Part shown: positions 24,255 to 32,190 of the stretch, in pieces | Layout of the letters: each line of letters begins with the position of its first letter | Position numbering within the stretch: the first letter of the stretch is position 1 | Assembly (NCBI RefSeq): GCF_016899775.1 | Contig: NZ_JACJJE010000025.1 | Coordinates: 1 to 43,983, forward strand | Length of the DNA stretch: 43,983 nt | Reading direction: 5' to 3' | Source of the DNA: Pseudoflavonifractor capillosus | GTDB taxonomy: Bacteria > Bacillota > Clostridia > Oscillospirales > Oscillospiraceae | The notes under the pieces: generated by a model | The model's database searches: none | What the model was told of the DNA's origin: nothing | What the model saw: the letters and a program-made list of their open reading frames with translations, nothing else | Program-made: the position numbers and the translations under genes

Positions 24255-24470
24255 TTATGTAGGTTGGTTGCTCCGCCCGGCTAGGAAGTCCAGGGAGACT
24301 TCATAAAAGTCGGCCAGCTTGGACGCGGTCAGCAGGTCCGGGACGGTGCCGCCTTGCTCATACCTGCGGTAGGTGGAATAGGCAATTCCGATCTGCCGTG
24401 CGGCGTCCTCCTGATTGAGGCCCGCCTTTTTGCGGCACTCCCGCAGGCGGGTGGGAAAATCTGCTTCCAT
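24255..24470 (-). CDS. Xre-family small repressor, pair 2
   Basis: A 71-residue HTH_XRE protein: LRECRKKAGLNQEDAARQIGIAYSTYRRYEQGG is the four-helix binding unit, and ADFYEVSLDFLAGRSNQ the typical end. Only distantly similar to the Xre protein at 19014-19235, but same size and same divergent arrangement. Promoter box and operator of its partner lie immediately upstream. Confidence 0.9.
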   Translation of the reverse strand: MEADFPTRLRECRKKAGLNQEDAARQIGIAYSTYRRYEQGGTVPDLLTASKLADFYEVSLDFLAGRSNQPT

Positions 24471-24483
24471 GGGTGTTCTCCTA

Positions 24484-24512
24484 TTGACAGCTCAAAAATG
24501 AGCTGATAAAAT
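24484..24512 (+). promoter_or_regulatory. Promoter with internal operator, pair 2
   Basis: -35 TTGACA (24484-24489), 17-nt spacer, -10 TAAAAT (24507-24512). The spacer is filled by a perfect palindrome, CAGCTCA (24488-24494) AAAA TGAGCTG (24499-24505), the likely Xre site. Because the -10 covers the ATG at 24511, that start cannot be used. Confidence 0.8.
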
Positions 24513-24549
24513 GAAATCGCTTAAATATGAGCGAAAGGATGAATGGATC

Positions 24550-24822
24550 ATGTTACAGCTGTTTGATACGCTCTACTCCTTTGATTATGACGGGGACCTG
24601 TCTCCTTACCTGGCGGCGGAGGAAAAAGAGGACTACCAGATGGCCCTGGACCACCAGCGCCGGGCCCAAGCGGAGTTGGAACAGCGGCTCTCCAGGGAGG
24701 AGCGAAAGTGGTTGGAAACCCTTCTGTGCAATCAGGAGGAGGCAGGGGAGGAGAGGGAGCGTTTGTCCTTCCGGCGGGGATTGGTGCTGGGGATCAAGCT
24801 GGGGGCGCTGGCGGGGCGGTAG
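24550..24822 (+). CDS. 90-residue protein of an Xre-linked pair, second copy
   Basis: A 90-residue, charged, helical protein: MLQLFDTLYSFDYDGDLSPY, a Glu/Arg-rich middle likely to be a coiled coil (about 35-65), and the ending FRRGLVLGIKLGALAGR. It has the same length and Gly-x-x-Leu-Gly end as the gene at 19319-19591 but low identity. I chose ATG 24550 because the first in-frame ATG lies in the -10 box; AAAGGA is about 10 nt upstream. Function unknown. Confidence 0.78.
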   Translation: MLQLFDTLYSFDYDGDLSPYLAAEEKEDYQMALDHQRRAQAELEQRLSREERKWLETLLCNQEEAGEERERLSFRRGLVLGIKLGALAGR

Positions 24823-25647
24823 GAATTTCGCCGCCCGGCGCAGGGAAACGGCGGGCGGCCCAGGTGTGCCGCCCCTACGAAATTCAGGGGGAGCTTCCGG
24901 TTTTGCCGTAGGGGCCGACGACCTCGGCGGCCCACGGGCGCACACTGTGCGCCCCTGCGGCATATCCGAAGGTGCATTCGATCTGCTGTAGGGCCCGATG
25001 CCCCCATCGGGCCGTTTCCAGGCGCCCCGGTGTGCCGCCCATACAGAGAAAAAAGAGCGCGCCGTGAATGATCTCTGGGAAAGGGAATCCCCACGCCGCT
25101 TTGCGCCCCCCTTTTGACAAGGGGGGACTTTAGCGGGAGAGGGATATTTGGAGGGCTTTCTCTTGCTCTAAGAGCGACCTTTCGAGAGAGCACCCTCATC
25201 CGCCTCGCTGCGCTCGGCACCTTCCCCCTTCTAGGGGGAAGGCTTTTGGGCGGCCACACGGGGCCGCCCCTACGGGCAGATCGAAACATTTCGGAGCGGG
25301 CGGGTGAGGACACCCGCCCCTACGGCAGCAAACGGATCGGGAGCGTTGGTTCGGCAGAGCCAGGCGCGGTTGTGGAGCCGCAACAGCGACAATTTTTGCA
25401 TACCCAGGGCCCAATGGCCCGGCGGGAGTTTAGATCGTCACTCAGATTTTGCGCGCCGGAAATTTTATGCCAAGCCGCAGGGATAACCCCCGTATTGGGG
25501 TCCGGGGAAAGCGGCCTATGGGCCTAGGCGGAACAGAGTGAAGCCGTAGCCCATCGGACGCGTCCCCGGTGGCGTTTTGGTTCCTTTGCCGCCATGGGCA
25601 AAGGAACTCGCCGCCCGCAGGCGGCGAAATTCCCCTGCAATCAAATC
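24823..25647. repeat. Gene-free repeat block downstream of serS
   Basis: Series of palindromes of the 'GTAGGGGC...GCCCCTAC' kind (24830-25050), GGGCCCGATG and GGATGAGG types (25195-25250), then a long multi-hairpin repeat in minus orientation (about 25330-25640; stems GTTCCTTTGCC/GGCAAAGGAAC at 25580-25590 and 25597-25607, and ATGGGC/GCCCAT at 25518-25523 and 25549-25554). The last hairpin ends 20 nt from the serS stop and could act as its terminator. No gene found. Confidence 0.78.
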
Positions 25648-26949
25648 TTATTTCTTGGGCACCATGACCTCCATGCCTCCCACGTAGGGCCGCAGAGCCT
25701 CAGGGATCTTCACGGAGCCGTCGGCCTGGAGGTTGTTCTCCAGGAAGGCGATGAGCATACGGGGAGGGGCCACCACGGTGTTGTTCAGAGTGTGGGGCAG
25801 ATAGGTGCCCTTCTCGCCCTTCACCCGCATCTTCAGGCGGCGGGCCTGGGCGTCGCCCAGGTTGGAGCAGGAGCACACCTCGAAGTACTTCTGCTGGCGG
25901 GGGGACCAGGCCTCGATGTCGCAGGACTTCACCTTCAGGTCGGCCAGGTCGCCGGAGCAGCACTCCAGCTGGCGCACAGGGATGTCCAGGGAGCGGAACA
26001 GCTCCACGGAGTACTTCCACATCTGCTCATACCACTTCATGGAGTCCTCGGGCTTGCAGACCACGATCATCTCCTGCTTCTCAAACTGGTGGATGCGGTA
26101 GACGCCCCGCTCCTCGATGCCGTGGGCACCCTTCTCCTTCCGGAAGCAGGGGGAGTAGGAGGTGAGGGTCTGGGGCAGGGACTCCTCGGGGATGATCTGG
26201 TCGATGAACTTGCCGATCATGGAGTGCTCCGAGGTGCCGATCAGGTACAGGTCCTCGCCCTCGATTTTGTACATCATGGCGTCCATCTCGGTTTGGGACA
26301 TGACGCCCTCCACCACGTTGCCGTGGATCATGAAGGGGGGGATGCAGAAGGTGAAGCCCTTGTTGATCATAAAGTCCCGGGCGTAGGCCAGCACCCCCTC
26401 GTGGATGCGGGCGATGTCGCCCATGAGGTAGTAGAAGCCGTTGCCGGACACCCGGCCGGCGGCGTCCATGTCGATGCCGTTGAAGGACTCCATGATCTGG
26501 GTGTGGTAGGGGATCTCAAAGTCGGGCACCACCGGCTCGCCGAAGCGCTGGACCTCCACGTTGCAGCTGTCGTCGGGGCCGATGGGCACGGAGGGGTCGA
26601 TGATGTTGGGGATCTGGAGCATGATCTTGCGGATCTTCTGGGCCAGCTCAGTCTCCTTGGCCTCCAGCTCGGCCAGACGGTCGGCGTTGGCCTTCACCTT
26701 GGCCTTGGCCTCCTCGGCCTCCGCCAGCTTGGAGGGGTCCTTCTTGGACTGGCCCATGAGGATGCCCACCTGCTTGGACAGGCTGTTCCGGGCGGAGCGC
26801 AGCTCCTGGGCCTCGGCCATAACGGCCCGGTTCTCCTTGTCCAGCTCCAGCACCTCGTCCACCAGGGGCAGCTTCTGGTCCTGGAACTTCTTCTTGATGT
26901 TTTCTTTTACCAGATCGGGATTCTCCCGGATCAGCTTGATGTCCAGCAT
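25648..26949 (-). CDS. serS: Seryl-tRNA synthetase
   Basis: A 433-residue SerRS charging tRNA-Ser. The N-terminal long helical hairpin that grips tRNA-Ser is at about 25-110. The catalytic core has YLIGTSEHSMIG (in place of the common T-x-E loop), motif 2 CFRKEKGAHGIEERGVYRIHQF, and EVCSCSNLGDAQARRL. Motif 3 reads HTLNNTVVAPPRMLIAFLENN where most SerRS have NGSGLAVGRTLVAILEN; the class II Arg is kept. I believe this is the variant common in Clostridia and not a defect. AGGAG precedes the start. serS near parA-parB is a familiar origin-side neighbourhood. Confidence 0.96.
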   Translation of the reverse strand: MLDIKLIRENPDLVKENIKKKFQDQKLPLVDEVLELDKENRAVMAEAQELRSARNSLSKQVGILMGQSKKDPSKLAEAEEAKAKVKANADRLAELEAKETELAQKIRKIMLQIPNIIDPSVPIGPDDSCNVEVQRFGEPVVPDFEIPYHTQIMESFNGIDMDAAGRVSGNGFYYLMGDIARIHEGVLAYARDFMINKGFTFCIPPFMIHGNVVEGVMSQTEMDAMMYKIEGEDLYLIGTSEHSMIGKFIDQIIPEESLPQTLTSYSPCFRKEKGAHGIEERGVYRIHQFEKQEMIVVCKPEDSMKWYEQMWKYSVELFRSLDIPVRQLECCSGDLADLKVKSCDIEAWSPRQQKYFEVCSCSNLGDAQARRLKMRVKGEKGTYLPHTLNNTVVAPPRMLIAFLENNLQADGSVKIPEALRPYVGGMEVMVPKK

Positions 26950-27008
26950 TTTGGAACACTCCTTAAATTTGATAATAATGTGTTGGTTTGTGGGAATAGG
27001 GGAGGGGA

Positions 27009-27024
27009 GGTTTCACGTGAAACA
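27009..27024. promoter_or_regulatory. parS site 1
   Basis: GGTTTCACGTGAAACA matches the Firmicutes ParB site TGTTTCACGTGAAACA with one end-base change. It lies 60 bp upstream of serS. Confidence 0.88.
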
Positions 27025-28114
27025 TGGGTTTTCTTTTGGGGGATTTCGCCGCCCCGGCGGCAGGATTTGTTTCCCTTGTTTTGTAGGGCGCGCCGTTACG
27101 CGGGGTTTCGCCCTGCGGGGCGAGTTTCTTTCCCAGCGATGGGAAAGAAACCAATGGCCCAGGCCACCCTCTCTTGCCCCTTCGGGGCAATTCACCTTGA
27201 GGATCGCCGGGGGACGGCTCAGGATGGGCACTGGCGTGCCCATATTCGCATTCCCTATCCCCTCTGGCCTTCGGCCATCTCCCCTTGACAAGGGGAGTCG
27301 GCCCCCGGGCCCCCGCTTACGGGGGCCGCCAATTAGGCGACCAAGGCAGTCAACGCAAAGGCGCGGGTGGCTCAGCTGAATGGTTCCCGTTCTATGACCG
27401 CTGCCGCTGAGAGGGCGGTAACCTTTGGGAGTTGCTTCTATCGGTGGACAGCGCGCCTTTTGAGTTGCTTGGGCTCAAGTGCGGCTCAGGGGATCGGCGG
27501 GCGGGTGATAGCGCCCCTACAGGTGGGGTTTGCCTACGTCGGGCGGGTGAGGACACCCGCCCCTACGGGGGACCTGGAAGCTGCCCTTAGTTTGGGCGGG
27601 GGTATGCGTGCCACGAGGGCACCCTCATCCGTCTGGCCTAACGGCCAGCCCCCCTACCCCTTTTGGCCTTCGGCCATTTCCCCCTGACAGGGGGAATCGG
27701 CCTTCCCCCTTGGAGGGGGAAGGCTTGCGGGCGGCTGATAGCCGCCCCTACGGCGGAAAACGGGCGGGATCGTTGGCTCGGCAAAGCCAGGCGCAGGAGC
27801 GGAATCGCATCAGTCCCAAATTTCCTCCTGCTCAGGCCCCCAGTGGGGCCGGGCGGAACCGCACCCAAGCACTCCTGATTTTGCGCGCCGGAAATTTTGC
27901 TGAACTTCTCAGGAGAGACTCCCGTAAAACGGGGTCCGGGGAAAGGCGACTATGAGCACGAAGTGCTCATTTGGAGCCGGTCCCTATTCCCTCTGTCCCT
28001 TCGGGACATCTCCCCTTGATAAGGGGAGTCGGCCCCGGGGGCGTTTTGTCTACTTTGCCACCATGGGCAAAGTAGGTCGCCGCCCGCAGGCGGCGAAACC
28101 TCCTGCATAAAAGA
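27025..28114. repeat. Gene-free repeat block between serS and the coiled-coil protein gene
   Basis: Contains a multi-hairpin unit (stem GTTTCTTTCCCA/TGGGAAAGAAAC at 27124-27135 and 27140-27151; GATGGGCAC/GTGCCCAT near 27220-27243), the GCGCGGGTGG block (27300-27500), two GGGCGGGTG palindromes (27500-27570), GGCCTTCGGCC-type repeats (27635-27720), and a long multi-hairpin repeat in minus orientation (27760-28110; TGAGCAC/GTGCTCA near 27952-27970). The last hairpins abut the stop of the following gene. No gene found. Confidence 0.78.
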
Positions 28115-28732
28115 TCAATACAGCGCCTCGTAAATCTCCTGATACCGCCCGGAGGGCGAAAACCGCCCGTTGTCGGTGATACTCTCCTTGGGGAGGTAGT
28201 CCACCAACCCCGCGTCCTGGATCTCCTGGATCAGCTCCCGACACAGGGAGTACCGCCCCAGGACGTAGGCCTCGTCGATCTGCCAGAACCAGTCCATGGC
28301 CTGGCTGGCCTTCTCCTGGTCGGACAGCTGGCTGCTGAGGGACTGCTTGTCCTCCTCCAGCTGCTTCACCTGCTCCTCCAGCTGGCCCACCTGCTGGATC
28401 AGCTGCATGTTGTCCTCATAGATGTCCTGGAGGGAACTCTGGTCGGTGAGGGAGTCCTGGAGGCCGGTGAGGGACTGGTTCAGGTCGTTCATGGCCTGGT
28501 TCTGCCGCTGGTCCATGAGGTAGGCCATGAGCATCAGCAGGAAGGCGGCGGCAAACAGGATGGCGATATAGTGGACCACCGAACGCTGCCGCTTCTCCCG
28601 GGTGGCGGGAGGCACGTAGGCGGGGGGCTTCTCCGGGGCCTTCTCCGGCTGTTCCGGCTGGGGGGCAGGGGAGGGGGACTCCGTCTCTGTTATCTCCTCC
28701 TGCTTCCCCTTGGAGGACGGCTTCTCAGCCAT
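28115..28732 (-). CDS. Single-pass membrane protein with coiled coil, downstream of parB
   Basis: A 205-residue unrecognised protein. A cytoplasmic Pro/Glu/Ser-rich arm (1-50; EKPSSKGKQEE, PEKPPAYVPP) is followed by one membrane segment (about 53-73, VVHYIAILFAAAFLLMLMAYL), then a coiled coil (about 75-145; LIQQVGQLEEQVKQLEEDKQ) and a compact C-terminal domain (AMDWFWQIDEAYVLGRYSLC). The start overlaps the end of parB by 8 nt, so it is coupled to parB and probably works in segregation, division or envelope control at the same place (inference). Confidence 0.85.
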   Translation of the reverse strand: MAEKPSSKGKQEEITETESPSPAPQPEQPEKAPEKPPAYVPPATREKRQRSVVHYIAILFAAAFLLMLMAYLMDQRQNQAMNDLNQSLTGLQDSLTDQSSLQDIYEDNMQLIQQVGQLEEQVKQLEEDKQSLSSQLSDQEKASQAMDWFWQIDEAYVLGRYSLCRELIQEIQDAGLVDYLPKESITDNGRFSPSGRYQEIYEALY

Positions 28733-29618
28733 AGTGCTCCGCCCCCTCTCCGTGCTGTTGGTCCAGCAGGGTCAGCAGGACCTCCAGATCCTCGCTGCTG
28801 TAATACTCCAGCTGGACCTTACCCTTTTTGCCGTGGTGGGAGATGGTCACCTTGCGGCCCAGCCGGCCGGACAGGGACTTCTCCAGCTCCCCAAGATAGA
28901 GGGAGATCTCGTCCCGGCCCTTCTCCTTGGGCCGCTCCTGCTGCTTTTGAATGGTTTTGACCAGGGCCTCCGTCTGACGGACGGACAGGCCGCGCTCCAC
29001 CACGTGCTTGGCCACCTCCCGCTGGAGGGCCTGGGTGGGCGCCCCCAGAATGGCCCGGGCGTGGCCGGCGGAGAGGGTGCCCTCCTCCACCATGGTCAAT
29101 AGATCCTCCGGGAGCGCCAGCAGCCGTAGGGTATTGGTGACGGCGGGGCGGGACTTGCCCATGCGCTCGGCCACCTGCTCCTGGGTGAGGCCGTACTCCT
29201 CCATGAGGGTCTGGTAGCCCCGGGCCTCCTCGGCGGGGTTCAGATCCTCCCGCTGGAGGTTCTCAATGAGGCCGATCTCCATGACCTTCCGGTCGTCGGC
29301 CTCAATGATGACCGCCGGAATCTCATCCAGGCCCGCCTGCTTGGCCGCCCGCCAGCGGCGCTCCCCGGCGATAATCTGGTAGTAGCCCGAGGCCAGGCGG
29401 CGCACCGTCACAGGCTGGATCACGCCGTGGATGCGGATGGAGTCCGCCAGATCGGAAAGGGACTCCGGATCGAAGCGCTTCCGGGGCTGATTCAGTCCCG
29501 GCTCCACCTGGGAGATGGGGAGGGAGACGGACCCCTCGCCGGAGGCGGAGAGCTCCGGGTCCCCCAACAGAGCGTTCAGGCCCCGCCCCAGGCCCAATTC
29601 TGTCTTTCGTTTCGCCAT
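28725..29618 (-). CDS. parB: Chromosome-partition protein ParB (Spo0J)
   Basis: A 297-residue ParB, a CTP-switched clamp that loads at parS and spreads along DNA. LGRGLNALLGD is the N-terminal ParA-stimulating arm; QPRKRFDPESLSDLADSIR, GERRWRAAKQAG and ENLQREDLNPAEEA make the CTPase domain; LTQEQVAERMGKSRPAVTNTLRLL is the HTH; the C-terminal dimer part ends YSSEDLEVLLTLLDQ. AAGGAG precedes the start. It is 118 nt downstream of parA, from which it is separated by an inverted pair of heptamer arrays. Three parS sites are in this window. Confidence 0.96.
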   Translation of the reverse strand: MAKRKTELGLGRGLNALLGDPELSASGEGSVSLPISQVEPGLNQPRKRFDPESLSDLADSIRIHGVIQPVTVRRLASGYYQIIAGERRWRAAKQAGLDEIPAVIIEADDRKVMEIGLIENLQREDLNPAEEARGYQTLMEEYGLTQEQVAERMGKSRPAVTNTLRLLALPEDLLTMVEEGTLSAGHARAILGAPTQALQREVAKHVVERGLSVRQTEALVKTIQKQQERPKEKGRDEISLYLGELEKSLSGRLGRKVTISHHGKKGKVQLEYYSSEDLEVLLTLLDQQHGEGAEHYG

Positions 29619-29640
29619 ATAAACTCCTTCCTCGTTTGTA

Positions 29641-29743
29641 GAATTAGGAATTAGGAGTTAGAAATTAGGAATTTTGGCGTCCAAACCGGGCAACCTGTAG
29701 GAATAGGGGAAATTCCTCATTCCTAATTCCTCAATCCTAATTC
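29641..29743. repeat. Inverted pair of ATTAGGA-type heptamer arrays
   Basis: 29641-29674 is a run of GAATTAG/GAGTTAG/GAAATTAG-like units; 29710-29743 is its inverted counterpart (ATTCCT units). The 35 bp between are ordinary sequence. The minus-strand parA stop (TAG, 29737-29739) is inside the right-hand array. Confidence 0.8.
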
Positions 29744-30507
29744 AGCACACTGTGTTTTGCCGCGATCTCCTCGGCCAGGGACCGGTAGGCCTCCGCTCCC
29801 CGGGAGAGGGAGTCGTAGTCCAGAACCGGCATGCCGTGGCTGGGGGCCTCGGAGAGGCGCACGTTTCGGGGGATGACGGTGGCGTACACCTGGCCGGGGA
29901 AATGGCGCTTGACCTCCTCCGCCACCTGGAGGGACAGGTTGGTGCGGCTGTCAAACATGGTGAGCAGCACGCCCTCCATGGCCAGCTTGGGGTTCAGGCC
30001 CCGCTTCACCAGGCGGACGGTGGCCAGCAGGTCGCTGAGGCCCTCCAGGGCGTAGTACTCGCACTGGACGGGGACCAGCAGGGAACCGGCGGCGCACAGG
30101 GCGTTGACGGTGAGCAGCTCCAGGGAGGGGGGGCAGTCAATGAAGATATAGTCGTAGTTGGGGGCCAGCCGCTCCAGGGCGTTTTTCAGCAGGTGTTCCC
30201 GGTCGGGAATGGCGATCATCTCAATGCCCGCCCCGGCCAGGGCCTTGTTGGAGGGGAGCACGTCCCCGTACTTGGTAGAGACCACCGCCTTCTCCGGCTC
30301 CGCCCCGTTGATGAGGACGTCATACACGTTGGGGGAGGCGGTGTTCTTGTCCACCCCCATGCCCGAGGTGGCGTTGGCCTGGGGGTCGAAGTCGCACAGC
30401 AGGGTGCGCTTCCCAATGGCCCGCAGGGCCGCGGTGATGTTGACGGCGGTAGTGGTCTTGCCCACTCCGCCCTTCTGGTTGACGACGGCAATGATGCTTG
30501 CTGCCAT
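29737..30507 (-). CDS. parA: Chromosome-partition ATPase ParA (Soj)
   Basis: A 256-residue ParA/Soj ATPase that works with ParB to separate origins and, in Bacillus, controls DnaA. Deviant Walker A KGGVGKTTTAVN, DFDPQANATSGMG, and YIFIDCPPSLELLTVNAL (Walker B) are all intact. VIPRNVRLSEAPSHGMPVLDYD is the usual C-terminal block. AAAGGAGG lies before the start. Its last sense codon and stop (AAT-TAG) are the first bases of a heptamer array. Confidence 0.96.
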   Translation of the reverse strand: MAASIIAVVNQKGGVGKTTTAVNITAALRAIGKRTLLCDFDPQANATSGMGVDKNTASPNVYDVLINGAEPEKAVVSTKYGDVLPSNKALAGAGIEMIAIPDREHLLKNALERLAPNYDYIFIDCPPSLELLTVNALCAAGSLLVPVQCEYYALEGLSDLLATVRLVKRGLNPKLAMEGVLLTMFDSRTNLSLQVAEEVKRHFPGQVYATVIPRNVRLSEAPSHGMPVLDYDSLSRGAEAYRSLAEEIAAKHSVLN

Positions 30508-30577
30508 AGAGTGCCTCCTTTAATAAAGAGATCATCCGATCGCCGCCTTATGAAATAAGGTGTGATACCAGAACCCT

Positions 30578-30606
30578 ATTATATCAACCTGGGAAGGGGG
30601 TTGCAA
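30578..30606 (-). promoter_or_regulatory. Promoter of the parA-parB operon
   Basis: Minus strand: -35 TTGCAA (30601-30606), 17-nt spacer, consensus -10 TATAAT (30578-30583), 70 nt upstream of parA. A CCTTA-TGAAA-TAAGG hairpin lies in the leader. parS site 2 is only 40 bp further upstream, so ParB could influence this promoter. Confidence 0.8.
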
Positions 30607-30645
30607 GCTGTTGACCGCTTTTTTCTGGGAAAGGGGAGCAAAAAA

Positions 30646-30661
30646 TGTTTCACGTGAAACG
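30646..30661. promoter_or_regulatory. parS site 2
   Basis: TGTTTCACGTGAAACG, one end-base from the perfect Firmicutes parS palindrome. Immediately followed by a TTGACAA-type heptamer array. Confidence 0.92.
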
Positions 30662-31015
30662 TATCAATTGACAATTGACAATGGACAGTTGACAATTTGT
30701 CCGGGGACGGGGACCGTCTGCCTCGGACGAACCGTGAGAAATAAAACAGTGCGGCCCGCCAAGGGCGGACCGCGGGGATATCCTTATTATGGGATGTATA
30801 TACAGAAGTATACAGAAACAGACGGTCAAAAAATTGCAGGGAGCAGAAGTGCAGACTGCATGAGAACCGGTCTCACCAACCGAGATAGCATGGTGTGTCT
30901 CACCTGTGGACATTTAATGCGAACATCCGCAATAAAGCTGCCGGCACTCTGCGAGGCAGGGGAGTTTCGTCCCTGAAATAATTGTCAATTGTCAACTGTC
31001 AATTGTCAATTGTTT
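30662..31015. repeat. 354-bp element bracketed by inverted heptamer arrays and parS sites
   Basis: Ends are inverted arrays of ATTGACA units (about 30664-30697 and 30980-31013), each directly next to a parS site. The interior (about 30700-30975) has a stem TGCGGCCCGCC/GGCGGACCGC (about 30751-30772) and is less G+C-rich than its surroundings. An open frame on the plus strand covers the element but lacks a ribosome site and family similarity. I cannot identify an RNA family; a transcribed structured RNA or a small mobile element are both possible. Confidence 0.65.
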
Positions 31016-31852
31016 TGTTTCACGTGAAACATGCTCCTGGGTCCGGCGGGGAATATGGATGGTCAACAAAATCTCTTCGTCCCGGTCCTCCCGGCTGCAC
31101 TGGGCGTCCACCCCCGCCGAACGCATGAGGGCCATCCCCCGGTTCAGGGAGTTGAGAAACAGCCGCACGTCCTTCACTACAAAGACCCGGCGGGGCCGCC
31201 GGACAGGGGGAGCAGGGAGGGAGGGGTGGAGGAGCCGGTCCACCAGGGCCTCGGTCTGGGCCACGGTGAGCTTCTCCTTTAAAATAGTATCCGCCGCCTG
31301 GGTCTGGAGGGCCGGGTCCCCCAGAGGGAGCAGAGCCCGGGCGTGGCGCTCGGTGGCGCCCCCGTCCCGCAGGCGCTCCAGCACCGGCGTGGGCAGCTTT
31401 AGCAGGCGCAGCTTGTTGGCCACAGCGGACTGGCTCTTGCCGATGCGCCGGGCGGCCTCCTCCTGGGAGAGGTGGTAGGTGGAGATGAGCTTGTTCAGGG
31501 CCAGGGCCTCCTCCCAGAAGTCCAAATCCCTCCGCTGGAGGTTCTCCACCAGGGCCAGCAGGGAGGACCGCTGGCTGTCGATCTGGAGGGAGAGGCAGGG
31601 GACCTCGGTGAGCCCGGCCAGCTTGGCCGCCCGCAGGCGGCGCTCCCCAGCCACCAGCTCCCAGCCGCGCTCCCCACGGCGTACGGTGAGGGGCTGGAGC
31701 AGGCCCAGAGAGCGGATGGAGGCGGCCAGCTCCTCCAGCTCGTGCTGGGGAAACACCCGCCGGGGCTGATCCGGGTTGGGAGCGATGGCGTCCACGGGGA
31801 GAAACAGCACCCGGTTGCTGTCCAGCATCCCCTTTTTGCGCAGCAGCTGCAT
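30992..31852 (-). CDS. noc: Nucleoid-occlusion protein Noc (ParB family)
   Basis: A 286-residue ParB-family protein. In Bacillus, Noc binds the chromosome and membrane and keeps division off the nucleoid. CTPase domain: NPDQPRRVFPQHELEELAASI, GERRLRAAKLAG, ENLQRRDLDFWEEA; HTH: LSQEEAARRIGKSQSAVANKLRLL. The N-terminus (MQLLRKKG) could be the amphipathic membrane arm. The C-terminus HVSRETKQLTIDS is encoded by parS site 3 and by a heptamer array that also gives the stop, so the natural end has been changed. It could instead be a second ParB; the upstream position relative to parA-parB favours Noc. Confidence 0.9.
   Translation of the reverse strand: MQLLRKKGMLDSNRVLFLPVDAIAPNPDQPRRVFPQHELEELAASIRSLGLLQPLTVRRGERGWELVAGERRLRAAKLAGLTEVPCLSLQIDSQRSSLLALVENLQRRDLDFWEEALALNKLISTYHLSQEEAARRIGKSQSAVANKLRLLKLPTPVLERLRDGGATERHARALLPLGDPALQTQAADTILKEKLTVAQTEALVDRLLHPSLPAPPVRRPRRVFVVKDVRLFLNSLNRGMALMRSAGVDAQCSREDRDEEILLTIHIPRRTQEHVSRETKQLTIDS
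31016..31031. promoter_or_regulatory. parS site 3, inside the noc coding end
   Basis: TGTTTCACGTGAAACA, an exact copy of the Firmicutes parS palindrome. It is translated as part of HVSRETK near the end of noc. Confidence 0.95.
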
Positions 31853-32106
31853 AACAAGACCTCCTATGTAAAAATATGGAATCTTCTGATTTATAGTTTA
31901 CCATATAATGGAAAAGAAAAGGGCGAAGCAGGTCGAGAGACTCCTAATTTTTCCAGGGAAATTTTAACGGGACTGGATGGAGAAAATGGGAAGATGGGGT
32001 AAAGGAAAAAACTTTACAGAACGACAAGGGCGCCTCCCCGTTCGTGCCGGGGAGGGGGGAAACGGAGAAAAAGATAGAAAAATTTCCAAGGAGCCGGAAA
32101 AAAGGA
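31853..32106. other. noc-xpt divergent intergenic region
   Basis: The stretch between the two divergent genes begins with an A+T-rich part (31860-31920) that probably holds the noc promoter (a TATAAA lies at about 31891-31896 on the minus strand, without a clear -35). The remaining 180 bp show neither repeats nor a credible gene. Confidence 0.5.
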
Positions 32107-32135
32107 TTGCAGAACGGTGCCGGAACATGTAGAAT
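32107..32135 (+). promoter_or_regulatory. Promoter of xpt
   Basis: -35 TTGCAG (32107-32112), 17-nt spacer, -10 TAGAAT (32130-32135). The leader is about 97 nt. Confidence 0.65.
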
Positions 32136-32155
32136 AATACTGTATCGCCATCGAA

Positions 32156-32190
32156 CGTGGCCCGCATCTCCCGGGCCACGCCGTTCTTTT
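32156..32190 (+). promoter_or_regulatory. Terminator-like hairpin in the xpt leader
   Basis: A 9-bp stem CGTGGCCCG (32156-32164) and CGGGCCACG (32172-32180) followed by CCGTTCTTTT, close to an intrinsic terminator. It starts about 14 nt after the predicted transcript start. The position, ahead of a purine gene, suggests attenuation. The conserved core of the purine riboswitch is not present. Confidence 0.55.

Noticed and set aside
30611-30976. Plus-strand open frame across the parS-bracketed element
   Set aside because: No ribosome site at its start, it begins in the parA promoter region and translates parS and the heptamer arrays; no recognisable domain.
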